15,060 nt of DNA, taken from NCBI GenBank assembly GCA_030592245.1, contig JAUVJV010000009.1, forward strand, positions 1 through 15,060. The letters are read 5' to 3'. This document shows positions 1-6,488 of the stretch, one piece after another (position 1 is the first letter of the stretch; the number at the start of each line of letters is the position of its first letter). Made by a program: the position numbers and the translations under genes. The DNA comes from Candidatus Eiseniibacteriota bacterium. Lineage in GTDB: Bacteria > Arandabacterota > Arandabacteria > Arandabacterales > Arandabacteraceae. The notes under the pieces were generated by a model. That model saw nothing but the letters and a program-made list of their open reading frames with translations, did not search any database and was not told the DNA's origin.

Positions 1-155
1 AGTTGGAAAAGATGGAATCACTTGAGCAGCTCCGCGCGCTCTACCTGGGCATCAGAATGAAGGTCGAAATCGTGGATTCTGTGACACCCCATGTCGATGT
101 ACCCGGGGATGTCGACGAGGTCGAAAGTACGATTAACGCGAAAGGAAACGGGTGA
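1..155 (+). CDS. kdsB: 3-deoxy-manno-octulosonate cytidylyltransferase (CMP-KDO synthetase), C-terminal end only
   Basis: Only the last 50 or so codons are present; the 5' part lies outside the window. KdsB activates KDO with CTP to give CMP-KDO, the donor used to build the LPS inner core. The visible tail reads [20 protein letters not shown] and ends with [13 protein letters not shown] plus a short extension. This matches the KdsB C-terminus, where an LEQLR helix is followed by a G(V/I)DTPEDLE-like segment. The stop TGA at 153-155 overlaps the pyrG ATG as TGATG, so the two are probably translationally coupled. The link is metabolic too, because pyrG makes the CTP that KdsB uses. The assignment rests on a short tail but is strongly backed by the KDO genes downstream. 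Confidence 0.85.
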   Translation, partial: LEKMESLEQLRALYLGIRMKVEIVDSVTPHVDVPGDVDEVESTINAKGNG

Positions 156-1792
156 TGGCCAAGTATGTGTTCGTCACGGGGGGTGTGGTATCGTCACTGG
201 GTAAAGGGATTGCCGCCGCATCACTCGGGATGCTGTTGAAAAGGCGCGGCCTGAAGGTGACGATCCAGAAGTTCGATCCGTATCTTAACGTCGATCCCGG
301 CACGATGAGTCCGTTCCAGCACGGCGAGGTATTCGTCACCGATGACGGGGCGGAGACCGACCTCGACCTGGGCCACTATGAGCGCTTCCTCGATGAGAAT
401 CTTACCAGAGGCCACAATGTCACAGCCGGACAGGTCTATGATACCATAATCGGCCGTGAGCGCCGCGGCGACTACCTGGGAAGAACCGTCCAGGTCATTC
501 CCCACGTGACCGATGAGATCAAGTCCCGCATCAAGAGAGTAGGGGACGCCGGGGATACGGATGTGTGCATCACCGAGATCGGGGGGACGGTCGGAGATAT
601 CGAGAGCCTGCCTTTCCTCGAGTCCATTCGGCAGATCAGGCTGGAGATGGGCCGGAACAACACCGTCTTCGTGCATCTTACTCTCGTGCCCTATATCGAG
701 GCAGCCAAGGAACTCAAGACCAAGCCGACCCAGCACAGCGTGCGCGAGCTCCGGGAAATCGGTATCCAGCCGGACATCCTCTTGTGTCGAACTCAGCGGG
801 TTCTGACCGAGGATGCCAGGCAGAAGATCGCGCTCTTCTGCAATGTCAGGAGGGAGGCGGTCATAGAGGCCCGGGACGTGGGCTCGGTCTATGAAGTCCC
901 CCTGGCTTTTCACACCGGTGGGATGGACAGCCTGGTGGTTTCCATGCTGAGCCTGGAAGGGCCGGATCCCGACCTCACCGACTGGGTCAGGCTGGTCGAG
1001 CGGATCAAGAATCCGCGTGGCGAGGTCAGCATAAGCATCGTGGGCAAGTATATTGATCTGCAGGACGCGTACAAGAGCATCAACGAGGCTTTCATTCATG
1101 CCGGCATCGCGAACGACGTCAGAGTCAAGACCACCTGGACGGATTCCTCCAAGGTGACGGAAGAGACCGCGGCCAGCCTCCTGGGCGGGTTCGACGCTAT
1201 CCTGATCCCCGGTGGGTTCGGGGAGAGGGGCACCGAGGGCAAGTTCGAGGCGGTGCGCTATGCCAGGGAAAACAGGATACCCTTCTTCGGAATATGCCTG
1301 GGCTTGCAGTGCGCGGTCATAGAGTTTGCGCGGAATGTGTGCGGCCTGGACGGTGCCAACAGCTCGGAGTTCGATGCCGGGACCGCTTATCCTGTGATCG
1401 ACCTCATGACGGAGCAGAAAGAAGTCTCGCAGATGGGGGGAAGCATGAGGCTTGGCGCCTATGATTGCCAGATCAAGGAAGGAACCTTCACCCATGCCGC
1501 ATACGGATCGACCCGGATCAGCGAACGGCACCGCCACCGGTATGAGTACAACAATCTGTTCAGAAGTGTGATGGAGGACCGGGGCATGGTGATCGCCGGC
1601 ACTTCCCCCGACGGGAGCCTCGTGGAGATGGTGGAGATTGGCGACCACCCGTGGTTCGTGGGATGCCAGTTTCATCCTGAGCTCAAGAGCCGCCCGGTAA
1701 GGCCCCATCCGCCCTTTGAGGAGTTTGTGCGGGCTGCGAAGGAGTACCGTGCGCGGGCACGCTTGATGGTGGAGGAGGACAGCGCCAGATGA
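155..1792 (+). CDS. pyrG: CTP synthase (glutamine hydrolysing)
   Basis: Converts UTP to CTP using ATP and ammonia from glutamine, in the cytoplasm. The N-terminal amidoligase domain opens with [20 protein letters not shown] (the nucleotide-binding loop). It continues with [20 protein letters not shown] and a [12 protein letters not shown] motif typical of PyrG. The C-terminal class I glutamine amidotransferase domain has the nucleophile Cys381 in FGICLGLQ and the His507/Glu509 pair in QFHPE. At about 545 aa the length matches E. coli PyrG (545). ATG 155 was chosen because AAAGGA at 141-146 is well spaced from it; an in-frame GTG at 152 is a possible alternative. The gene overlaps kdsB by one base and kdsA by ATGA. 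Its place inside the KDO operon fits supply of CTP for CMP-KDO synthesis. It appears intact. Confidence 0.98.
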   Translation: MAKYVFVTGGVVSSLGKGIAAASLGMLLKRRGLKVTIQKFDPYLNVDPGTMSPFQHGEVFVTDDGAETDLDLGHYERFLDENLTRGHNVTAGQVYDTIIGRERRGDYLGRTVQVIPHVTDEIKSRIKRVGDAGDTDVCITEIGGTVGDIESLPFLESIRQIRLEMGRNNTVFVHLTLVPYIEAAKELKTKPTQHSVRELREIGIQPDILLCRTQRVLTEDARQKIALFCNVRREAVIEARDVGSVYEVPLAFHTGGMDSLVVSMLSLEGPDPDLTDWVRLVERIKNPRGEVSISIVGKYIDLQDAYKSINEAFIHAGIANDVRVKTTWTDSSKVTEETAASLLGGFDAILIPGGFGERGTEGKFEAVRYARENRIPFFGICLGLQCAVIEFARNVCGLDGANSSEFDAGTAYPVIDLMTEQKEVSQMGGSMRLGAYDCQIKEGTFTHAAYGSTRISERHRHRYEYNNLFRSVMEDRGMVIAGTSPDGSLVEMVEIGDHPWFVGCQFHPELKSRPVRPHPPFEEFVRAAKEYRARARLMVEEDSAR

Positions 1793-2631
1793 TCCGGACG
1801 GTAAAGATAGGCGACTTCGAGGTGGGTGGGGAGAAGCTGACCATCATCGGCGGCCCCTGTGTCATCGAGGATGTCGACACATGCATGGAGACCGCCCGGC
1901 AGATGAAATCATTTACCGGTGAGTTGGGACTCAACTATATCTTCAAGTCATCCTTCGCCAAGGACAACCGCTCGAGCGCGACATCCTACTACGGTCCGGG
2001 ACTCGACAAGGGACTGGACATCCTGGCCCAGGTCAGGGACCGCTTCGACGTTCCCGTGCTCTCGGACCTGCATTATCCCGATCAGGTCGAGAAGGCAGGG
2101 GAAGTTCTCGATGTAATCCAGATTCCTGCGTACCTCAGCCAGCAGACCGAGCTGGTCCTGGCCGCGGGCCGGACAGGCAAGCCCGTGAATGTTAAGAAGG
2201 GGCAGTTCATTGCGCCGGAGGACATGAAGGGAGCCGTCTCCAAGATAAGGGGCACCGGGAACGACAACATCATGCTTACCGAGAGAGGAAGTTGCTTCGG
2301 TTACCGCAGGCTGGTTGTTGACATGAGATCTCTTCCGATCATGCGCTCGCTTGGTTGCCCGGTCTTCTTCGATGTCACCCATGCCATAAGGATATATGGT
2401 TATCCCTCAAGCGACCCCAGGGGCGGAGAGCCCGAGTTTGTGCCGTGCCTCGCGCGGGCGGCGACCGCCTGCGGGGTGGACGGGATTTTTCTTGAGGTTC
2501 ATCCCGAACCCTGCCGGGCCAAGTGTGATGCCGCCAGCATGCTTCCGCTTGCCGAGGCGAGAGCCCTGCTGGAGGAGGTCAGCCGGATCGATTCACTCAT
2601 AAGGGGCTTCGAGGGCGGGAAGCAGTCATGA
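1789..2631 (+). CDS. kdsA: 3-deoxy-8-phosphooctulonate synthase (KDO-8-phosphate synthase), metal-dependent type
   Basis: Condenses phosphoenolpyruvate with arabinose-5-phosphate to KDO-8-phosphate. The 280 aa length is close to E. coli KdsA (284). Visible family motifs are [10 protein letters not shown] near the N-terminus, [12 protein letters not shown] (substrate-binding loop), VKKGQF, a variant [17 protein letters not shown], and FDVTHA. The four metal ligands of class II enzymes such as Aquifex are all visible: Cys24 (GGPC), His198 (VTHA), Glu236 (FLEVHPEP) and Asp247 (KCDA). E. coli has Asn in place of that Cys, so this enzyme is predicted to need a divalent metal. The loop after THA ([17 protein letters not shown]) differs from the common SVQ-type sequence, and RGSC replaces the usual RGTS/RGAS. 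The start overlaps the pyrG stop (ATGA) and the stop overlaps the kdsC start in the same way. Confidence 0.96.
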   Translation: MIRTVKIGDFEVGGEKLTIIGGPCVIEDVDTCMETARQMKSFTGELGLNYIFKSSFAKDNRSSATSYYGPGLDKGLDILAQVRDRFDVPVLSDLHYPDQVEKAGEVLDVIQIPAYLSQQTELVLAAGRTGKPVNVKKGQFIAPEDMKGAVSKIRGTGNDNIMLTERGSCFGYRRLVVDMRSLPIMRSLGCPVFFDVTHAIRIYGYPSSDPRGGEPEFVPCLARAATACGVDGIFLEVHPEPCRAKCDAASMLPLAEARALLEEVSRIDSLIRGFEGGKQS

Positions 2632-3137
2632 AAGAGGCCAGGATAAAGCTCTTCGGCATGGATGTTGACGGGGTTCTGACCGATGAGGGAATCTATCACG
2701 GGAGCTCCGGCATTGAGCTCAAGAAATTCAATGTCCATGACGGTATGGGGATCACCCTTGTGCTCAGGTCCGGGATAGTGCCCTTCATAATAACGGCCCG
2801 CACGAGCGAGGCGGTAGCCCGGCGCGCTCGCGAGCTCAGTATATCCGAGGTTCACCAGGGCGCCGAGCACAAAGAGAAATGCCTTGAGGACATAGCGTCC
2901 CGGCTGGGCGCCGATTTAGACGAAATCGCTTTCATCGGGGATGACCTTTCGGACATGTCCGTTCTCACCCGGGTGGGACTGCCCATCGCGGTCGCCAACG
3001 CCGCCGCAGAGGTCAAGGAAGTGGCGAAGTACGTGACTTCGCGGCGTGGTGGCGACGGGGCGGTAAGGGAAGCGTGTGAGCATGTCATCCGACTCAACGG
3101 TCACGAAGGGCCGTTCTACAGCCTCTTCGAGGGATAG
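2628..3137 (+). CDS. kdsC: 3-deoxy-manno-octulosonate-8-phosphatase (KDO-8-phosphate phosphatase, HAD family)
   Basis: Removes phosphate from KDO-8-phosphate to give free KDO for KdsB. This is a small HAD phosphatase of the C0 (capless) type that normally works as a tetramer. The nucleophile motif is GMDVDGVLTD, with Asp12 as nucleophile and Asp14 as acid/base. Motif II lies around FIITARTSE. The conserved lysine is probably in GAEHKEKCLE, and the Mg-binding motif is FIGDDLSDM. The C-terminus keeps the VTSRRGGDGAVREACE segment typical of KdsC. At 169 aa it is slightly shorter than E. coli KdsC (188), which carries extra N-terminal residues. The start overlaps the kdsA stop as ATGA, which indicates translational coupling; kdsD begins 15 bases after the stop. 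Confidence 0.95.
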   Translation: MKEARIKLFGMDVDGVLTDEGIYHGSSGIELKKFNVHDGMGITLVLRSGIVPFIITARTSEAVARRARELSISEVHQGAEHKEKCLEDIASRLGADLDEIAFIGDDLSDMSVLTRVGLPIAVANAAAEVKEVAKYVTSRRGGDGAVREACEHVIRLNGHEGPFYSLFEG

Positions 3138-3152
3138 TCCGGATACAGGTAG

Positions 3153-4199
3153 ATGGTGGAGACCGAGTTGAAGAAAGACCGCGAAAACGAAAGGGCTGCC
3201 CGGCAGCGCGTGGATATACTCAAGACCGCCCGGAGTGTCATAAAGATTGAAGCCCAGGAGATAGCCCGGCTTGAGGACCGTCTCGGTGAGGAGTTCATCG
3301 AAGCCGTGGAGACGATCGTCTCCTGCATCGAACGCGGCGGGAAAGTGATCGTGACCGGTGTGGGAAAGAGCGGGCTCGCCGGAACCAAACTGGCCGCGAC
3401 AATGAACAGCACGGGTACGAGCGCCTTCTTCATGCACCCGGTCGAAGCTGTGCACGGCGACCTCGGCATGATCAGCGCGCGCGATGTGGTGATCGCGATC
3501 TCCAAGAGCGGAAACAGCGAGGAGCTGGCTGCGCTGATGCCCACCTTCAGGCGCCTTGGAACCAAGATCATCTCGCTGACGGGTAGTGTCAAGTCCGAGC
3601 TGGCCGGTGAGAGCGACGTGGTGCTGGATGTAAGCGTGACCCAGGAGGCCTGCCCTCTTGGCCTTGCGCCCACGGCCTCGACATCGTGCGCATTCGCCAT
3701 GGGAGACGCTCTTGCCGTTGCCGTCTTCGTGGTCAGGGGCCTCAGGCCCGAGGACTTTGCCTTCCATCACCCCGGGGGTTCGCTTGGCAAGCGCCTGCTG
3801 CTCAAGGTCAAGAACATCATGCCCTCCGGAGAGGATGTTCCGCTGGTCGAGGAAAGCGCCACGATGCGGGATGCTCTTGTTGAGATCGTGGAGAAGGGGC
3901 TTGGGGTCACGGGTGTTGTTGACTCCGGAGGCCGGCTCGTCGGCATCATCACGGACGGGGATATCAAGCGCATACTCGTGGATCATCCCGAGGTGCCGGA
4001 CATCCGCGAAATCAAGGTAGGGAGCGTGAAGACTCCCAGGCCCCGCACCATAGATCAGGAAGTGCTTGTCGCAAGCGCCATCCAGAGGATGGAAGCAGAC
4101 CCCGGACGCCTGATCACCAGTCTCATGATAGTAGATGAGGACAACCTGCCCATCGGAATAATCCACATGCATGACTGCCTCAGGACCGGAATCGCGTAA
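3153..4199 (+). CDS. kdsD: arabinose-5-phosphate isomerase (SIS plus two CBS domains)
   Basis: Interconverts ribulose-5-phosphate and arabinose-5-phosphate, the first step of KDO synthesis. The N-terminal SIS domain contains VIVTGVGKSGLAGTKLAATM, then HPVEAVHGDLGMI and AISKSGNSEEL, all hallmarks of KdsD/KpsF. The SIS domain ends with FHHPGGSLGKRLLLKVKNIM. Two CBS domains follow from about residue 225 (MRDALVEIVEKGLGVTGVVD...GIITDGDIKRIL, then ILVASAIQ-like to the end), ending in IGIIHMHDCLRTGIA. At 348 aa it is about 20 residues longer than E. coli KdsD because of a charged N-terminal extension, so a later start is possible, although no other start is better supported. The ribosome site before ATG 3153 is weak (ACAGGT). 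This is the last gene of the KDO block; no terminator hairpin is visible after it. Confidence 0.95.
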   Translation: MVETELKKDRENERAARQRVDILKTARSVIKIEAQEIARLEDRLGEEFIEAVETIVSCIERGGKVIVTGVGKSGLAGTKLAATMNSTGTSAFFMHPVEAVHGDLGMISARDVVIAISKSGNSEELAALMPTFRRLGTKIISLTGSVKSELAGESDVVLDVSVTQEACPLGLAPTASTSCAFAMGDALAVAVFVVRGLRPEDFAFHHPGGSLGKRLLLKVKNIMPSGEDVPLVEESATMRDALVEIVEKGLGVTGVVDSGGRLVGIITDGDIKRILVDHPEVPDIREIKVGSVKTPRPRTIDQEVLVASAIQRMEADPGRLITSLMIVDEDNLPIGIIHMHDCLRTGIA

Positions 4200-4201
4200 T
4201 T

Positions 4202-4218
4202 CTGGCACAGATTATGCT
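4202..4218 (+). promoter_or_regulatory. predicted sigma-54 (RpoN) promoter, -24/-12 elements
   Basis: CTGGCAC at 4202-4208 matches the -24 element and TGCT at 4215-4218 matches the -12 element. GG (4204-4205) and GC (4216-4217) are separated by exactly 10 bases, the spacing sigma-54 requires. Against the consensus YTGGCACR-N4-TTGCW only one position differs (A instead of the first T of TTGC). The predicted transcript start is near 4229. The site lies in the kdsD-lpxL gap and reads toward lpxL, lptC, lptB and rpoN itself. No activator binding site was identified. This is a motif match, not proof of use. Confidence 0.6.
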
Positions 4219-4246
4219 TGACACACCTAAGTTCTTGAGCTAAAAT
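4218..4246 (+). promoter_or_regulatory. predicted sigma-70 type promoter upstream of lpxL
   Basis: TTGACA at 4218-4223 is a perfect -35 box. TAAAAT at 4241-4246 is a five-of-six -10 box. The spacer is 17 bases, which is optimal. The predicted start is near 4253. The site sits directly against, and shares one base with, the predicted sigma-54 promoter, so the two holoenzymes could not bind at once. It would drive lpxL-lptC-lptB-rpoN and perhaps further genes. Confidence 0.75.
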
Positions 4247-4279
4247 GAGGTTGTGGAGGTGGAGACCTGGCTAACCTCA
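4246..4279 (+). promoter_or_regulatory. nested inverted repeat in the lpxL leader
   Basis: TGAGGTT (4246-4252) and AACCTCA (4273-4279) are perfect inverted arms. Inside them lies a second hairpin, AGGT (4257-4260) and ACCT (4265-4268) around a GGAG loop. The right outer arm abuts the likely ribosome site AGGG at 4279-4282. The left outer arm starts at the end of the -10 box. A transcript from the sigma-54 site would therefore contain both arms, whereas one from the sigma-70 site would lack the left arm. The site could be an RNA leader structure or a protein operator; the sequence does not decide. Confidence 0.45.
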
Positions 4280-4290
4280 GGGTGATGCCT

Positions 4291-5184
4291 ATGTTCAGGA
4301 AGCTTCGCAGATTTTTAGCCTACCTTTTCGTGAAGGTCCTGATCTGGCTTGCAGGGGTGCTCCCGCGCGATATCGGGGGTGCCTGGTTCGGGGGGCTGGG
4401 TGCTTTAGCGTATTCCGTTCTTCCCGGTTCCAGGGGCGTGGCGCTTGCGAACCTCAGGCTGGTCTACGGAGAGTCCCACTCGGATGAGGAACGCGCCAGG
4501 ATCGCGCGGGCGGCTTTTTCTAACCTGGGCAGGATCTGTTATGACTTTGCCAGGATGCGAAAGCACACGCGCGAGGGTCTTAACAAGATGGTGACGATCA
4601 AGGGCAGGCACCATCTTGATCAGGCTCTCGCCCGGGGCAAAGGCGTCGTGGGGATCACCGGCCATGTGGGAAACTGGGAGCTGATGGCCGCCTACTATTC
4701 TCTCAATGGCTACCCCCTGAATGTGCTGGCGACCCGGATGAGAAATGCGCGCGTGAACCGGGAGCTGATCGGTCTCAGGAAGAGCGCCGGCCTCAAGGTG
4801 CTTGAGCGTTCTACTGAGCTGATGGGTGCGGTCAGGGCTCTCAGGCGTGGAGAGATGCTGGGAGTCTTGATTGATCTCGACACGTCGGTGGAAAGCGTGA
4901 CCGTGGATTTTCTCGGCCGGCCCGCCAAGACCGCTGTGGGTTATGTTAAACTGGCGGCGGCGACCGGCGCGAGCCTGGTGCCGATGGCGATGCTCATGAC
5001 CGAGGGGGGCGGCTATGAGATACAGGTGCATGAGCCTGTCAGTATTTCCGGGAACAGAGACTCACTCGATGCTGATGTTGAGCGGTGCTCCAAGGCGGTT
5101 GAGAGTTTCATCAGGCAGAAGCCGACCCAGTGGATATGGATGCACAAGAGGTGGAAATCGGTATGCTCGGAAATCTACGCCTGA
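4291..5184 (+). CDS. lpxL: lipid A acyltransferase, LpxL/LpxM (HtrB) family
   Basis: Transfers a secondary acyl chain to the lipid A precursor at the inner membrane. It belongs to the LPLAT superfamily. The N-terminus (FLAYLFVKVLIWLAGVLP) is a membrane-anchoring hydrophobic segment. The catalytic HX4E motif appears as GHVGNWE, with His125 and Glu130 counted from ATG 4291. The body shows the NLRLVYGE segment near the start, RNARVNREL, an IDLD motif, and the C-terminal PTQWIWMHKRWK typical of this family. At 298 aa the length is usual. ATG 4291 was chosen because AGGG at 4279-4282 lies 8 bases upstream; ATG 4285 and GTG 4282 are in frame. The first gene after the dual promoter, it overlaps lptC at its 3' end by 22 bases. 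Which acyl chain and position it serves cannot be read from sequence. Confidence 0.9.
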   Translation: MFRKLRRFLAYLFVKVLIWLAGVLPRDIGGAWFGGLGALAYSVLPGSRGVALANLRLVYGESHSDEERARIARAAFSNLGRICYDFARMRKHTREGLNKMVTIKGRHHLDQALARGKGVVGITGHVGNWELMAAYYSLNGYPLNVLATRMRNARVNRELIGLRKSAGLKVLERSTELMGAVRALRRGEMLGVLIDLDTSVESVTVDFLGRPAKTAVGYVKLAAATGASLVPMAMLMTEGGGYEIQVHEPVSISGNRDSLDADVERCSKAVESFIRQKPTQWIWMHKRWKSVCSEIYA

Positions 5185-5378
5185 GGCGGACGGCCCTGGC
5201 CGTGCTTGTTCTTGCCGCCGTGGTGCTTGGCTGTGCCGGTGATGAGCCGGACCAGGTGGCGGGCGAGAGGACCAAGCCCCTTCCTGACCAGGTCATCTCT
5301 GAATTCGGCCTCACGGAGACCTCGATGGGGCTTAAGGACTGGCACATGGAGGCAGATAAGGCTTATGTCTATGAGTAG
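5163..5378 (+). CDS. lptC: LptC N-terminal fragment (signal/anchor segment) up to the amber codon
   Basis: This is the part that would be made if translation ends at TAG 5376-5378: 71 residues with the hydrophobic anchor, the VVLGC lipobox-like site and only the first strand of the LptC domain. GAGG at 5148-5151 is an acceptable ribosome site for ATG 5163; an in-frame GTG at 5130 is a longer alternative. Alone it could not form the LptC beta-jellyroll. Confidence 0.6.
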   Translation: MLGNLRLRRTALAVLVLAAVVLGCAGDEPDQVAGERTKPLPDQVISEFGLTETSMGLKDWHMEADKAYVYE

Positions 5379-5408
5379 CGCAACATTCTCGAGACCGAGG
5401 TAGTCGAA

Positions 5409-5750
5409 GTGACGTTCTTCGATAAGGACGGGTCGGTGAGATCGGTCTTGAAGGCCGACTACGCGAAGCTTAACCGGAACACGGATGACATGGAGGCCAG
5501 GGGCAGCGTTGTCGTCACCGGCTCTGACGGAGTGAAGCTTGAAACCGAGACCCTGACCTGGCAGAGCGGGACCCGCCAGATAGCCTCCGACGACTCGGTA
5601 ACGGTATACAGGAACGAGGACATCCTGACCGGATGGGGTTTCAGGGGTGACCCTGACCTGGGTTCGTTCAGGATTCTTAGGGATATGAAGGCTACAATCA
5701 AGGCGAGGGATGAGAGCAAGGAAGGTATGAGAGGTGGAAGAGATACTTAG
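5409..5750 (+). CDS. lptC: LptC C-terminal fragment downstream of the amber codon
   Basis: This is the open part after the stop, in the same frame, carrying most of the LptC beta-jellyroll ([48 protein letters not shown]). A restart at GTG 5409 is possible: GAGG at 5397-5400 lies 8 bases upstream and the stop is only 30 bases away. Such a product would lack a signal peptide or anchor, so it would stay in the cytoplasm unless readthrough joins it to the N-terminal part. It overlaps lptB by 17 bases. Confidence 0.55.
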   Translation: MTFFDKDGSVRSVLKADYAKLNRNTDDMEARGSVVVTGSDGVKLETETLTWQSGTRQIASDDSVTVYRNEDILTGWGFRGDPDLGSFRILRDMKATIKARDESKEGMRGGRDT

Positions 5751-6462
5751 GGCCGAGGATCTGGTCAAAAGCTACCGGGGCAGGCGCGTGGTGAACGGCG
5801 TTTCGATCGATGTCAAGCGTGGGAAGATCGTGGGTCTTCTGGGCCAGAACGGTGCGGGAAAGACCACGACCTTTTATATGATGATGGGTCTCATCAGGCC
5901 CGAGAGCGGCAGGATCCTCATAAGCGGGACCGATGCCACCCACCTGCCCATGCACATCAGGGCCCGGATGGGGCTCGGGTATCTGTCGCAGGAGCCATCC
6001 GTATTCAGGAAGCTGTCGGTCGAGAACAATGTACTTGCCATCCTGGAGACCATGGATATCACCAAGGATGAGATGAAGGAGCGGCTGGAGGGCCTGCTCG
6101 AGGAGCTGGGCATAGCCCGCGTGCGCAAGTCAATGGCGTATACACTCTCAGGCGGTGAAAGACGGAGGCTGGAGATCGCCAGGGCCCTGGTGACCCGGCC
6201 CAGCTTTATGCTGCTTGATGAACCTTTCTCAGGTATAGATCCGATCGCGGTTGCCGATATTCAAAGTATAGTGGCGAGGCTCAAGGAAAAGGGATTAGGC
6301 CTGCTGATAACGGATCACAATGTCAGGGAGACGCTTGCCATCACCGATCACTCTTACATAATGGCCGAGGGTAAGATCTTGGTCCGCGGTACGCCCGAGG
6401 AGCTGGCGAATGACCCGACGGCGAGGGAAGCGTATCTCGGTGAGAGGTTCTCGCTCGACTAA
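5734..6462 (+). CDS. lptB: LPS export ABC transporter ATP-binding protein LptB
   Basis: ATPase of the LptB2FG inner-membrane complex that extracts LPS and pushes it along the Lpt bridge. Motifs in order: Walker [10 protein letters not shown] at residues 37-45, a Q-loop region around [11 protein letters not shown], the ABC signature [15 protein letters not shown], Walker [14 protein letters not shown], and the H-loop [12 protein letters not shown]. The VFRKLSV and FSGIDP segments and the tail [10 protein letters not shown] (usual YLGxxF) are diagnostic of LptB within the family. The 242 aa length matches E. coli LptB (241). The start is GTG 5734, inside the lptC end, with GGAAGG upstream at good spacing. 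The gene is intact although its operon partner lptC carries a stop. lptF and lptG are not in the window. Confidence 0.97.
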   Translation: MEEILRAEDLVKSYRGRRVVNGVSIDVKRGKIVGLLGQNGAGKTTTFYMMMGLIRPESGRILISGTDATHLPMHIRARMGLGYLSQEPSVFRKLSVENNVLAILETMDITKDEMKERLEGLLEELGIARVRKSMAYTLSGGERRRLEIARALVTRPSFMLLDEPFSGIDPIAVADIQSIVARLKEKGLGLLITDHNVRETLAITDHSYIMAEGKILVRGTPEELANDPTAREAYLGERFSLD

Positions 6463-6474
6463 CTCAATCTGACG

Positions 6475-6488
6475 CGGAGGGTTCTCCG
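6475..6488 (+). promoter_or_regulatory. hairpin enclosing the rpoN ribosome-binding site
   Basis: CGGAG (6475-6479) and CTCCG (6484-6488) form a perfect five-base stem with a four-base GGTT loop, ending immediately before the rpoN ATG at 6489. The strong ribosome site GGAGG (6476-6480) lies almost wholly in the left arm, so the fold would hide it. This is a possible translational brake on sigma-54 synthesis, opened for instance by ribosomes finishing lptB 27 bases upstream. It is short and may be chance. Confidence 0.4.

Larger units (their letters stand above)
5163..5750 (+). pseudogene. lptC: LPS export protein LptC interrupted by an in-frame amber (TAG) codon
   Basis: LptC anchors the periplasmic Lpt bridge to the LptBFG transporter. 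Read through one stop, this region encodes 195 codons, matching the E. coli LptC length (191). The N-terminus is positively charged, then hydrophobic, and ends in a lipobox-like VVLGC with Cys24, so it may be a lipoprotein rather than a simple membrane anchor. The LptC fold follows: LKDWHMEADKAYVYE, then TAG at 5376-5378, then [32 protein letters not shown] and LETETLTW. Both sides share one frame with no indel, so a single base change explains the stop. TAG ends several neighbouring genes (kdsC, rpoN, lipA, ptsI and others), so general reassignment of TAG is unlikely. Options are a sequence error, a true mutation, suppression, or restart downstream. Start ATG 5163 lies within the lpxL end. 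Confidence 0.75.

Noticed and set aside
221..1708. Long minus-strand open frame opposite pyrG (495 codons)
   Set aside because: It mirrors an intact pyrG, has no recognisable domain, and arises from GC-rich codon bias on the coding strand.
2916..4208. Long minus-strand open frame opposite kdsC and kdsD (430 codons)
   Set aside because: It crosses two solid plus-strand genes and the gap between them, and the His/Gly/Asp-rich translation looks like antisense of coding DNA.
5376..5378. TAG in lptC as a pyrrolysine codon
   Set aside because: TAG serves as the normal stop of several genes in the window, LptC is not a pyrrolysine protein family, and no supporting pyl gene or tRNA is visible.
5549..5661. 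Exact 13-base direct repeat GACCCTGACCTGG at 5549-5561 and 5649-5661
   Set aside because: The two copies lie in different reading frames inside lptC, 100 bases apart, and show no flanking similarity; probably chance.
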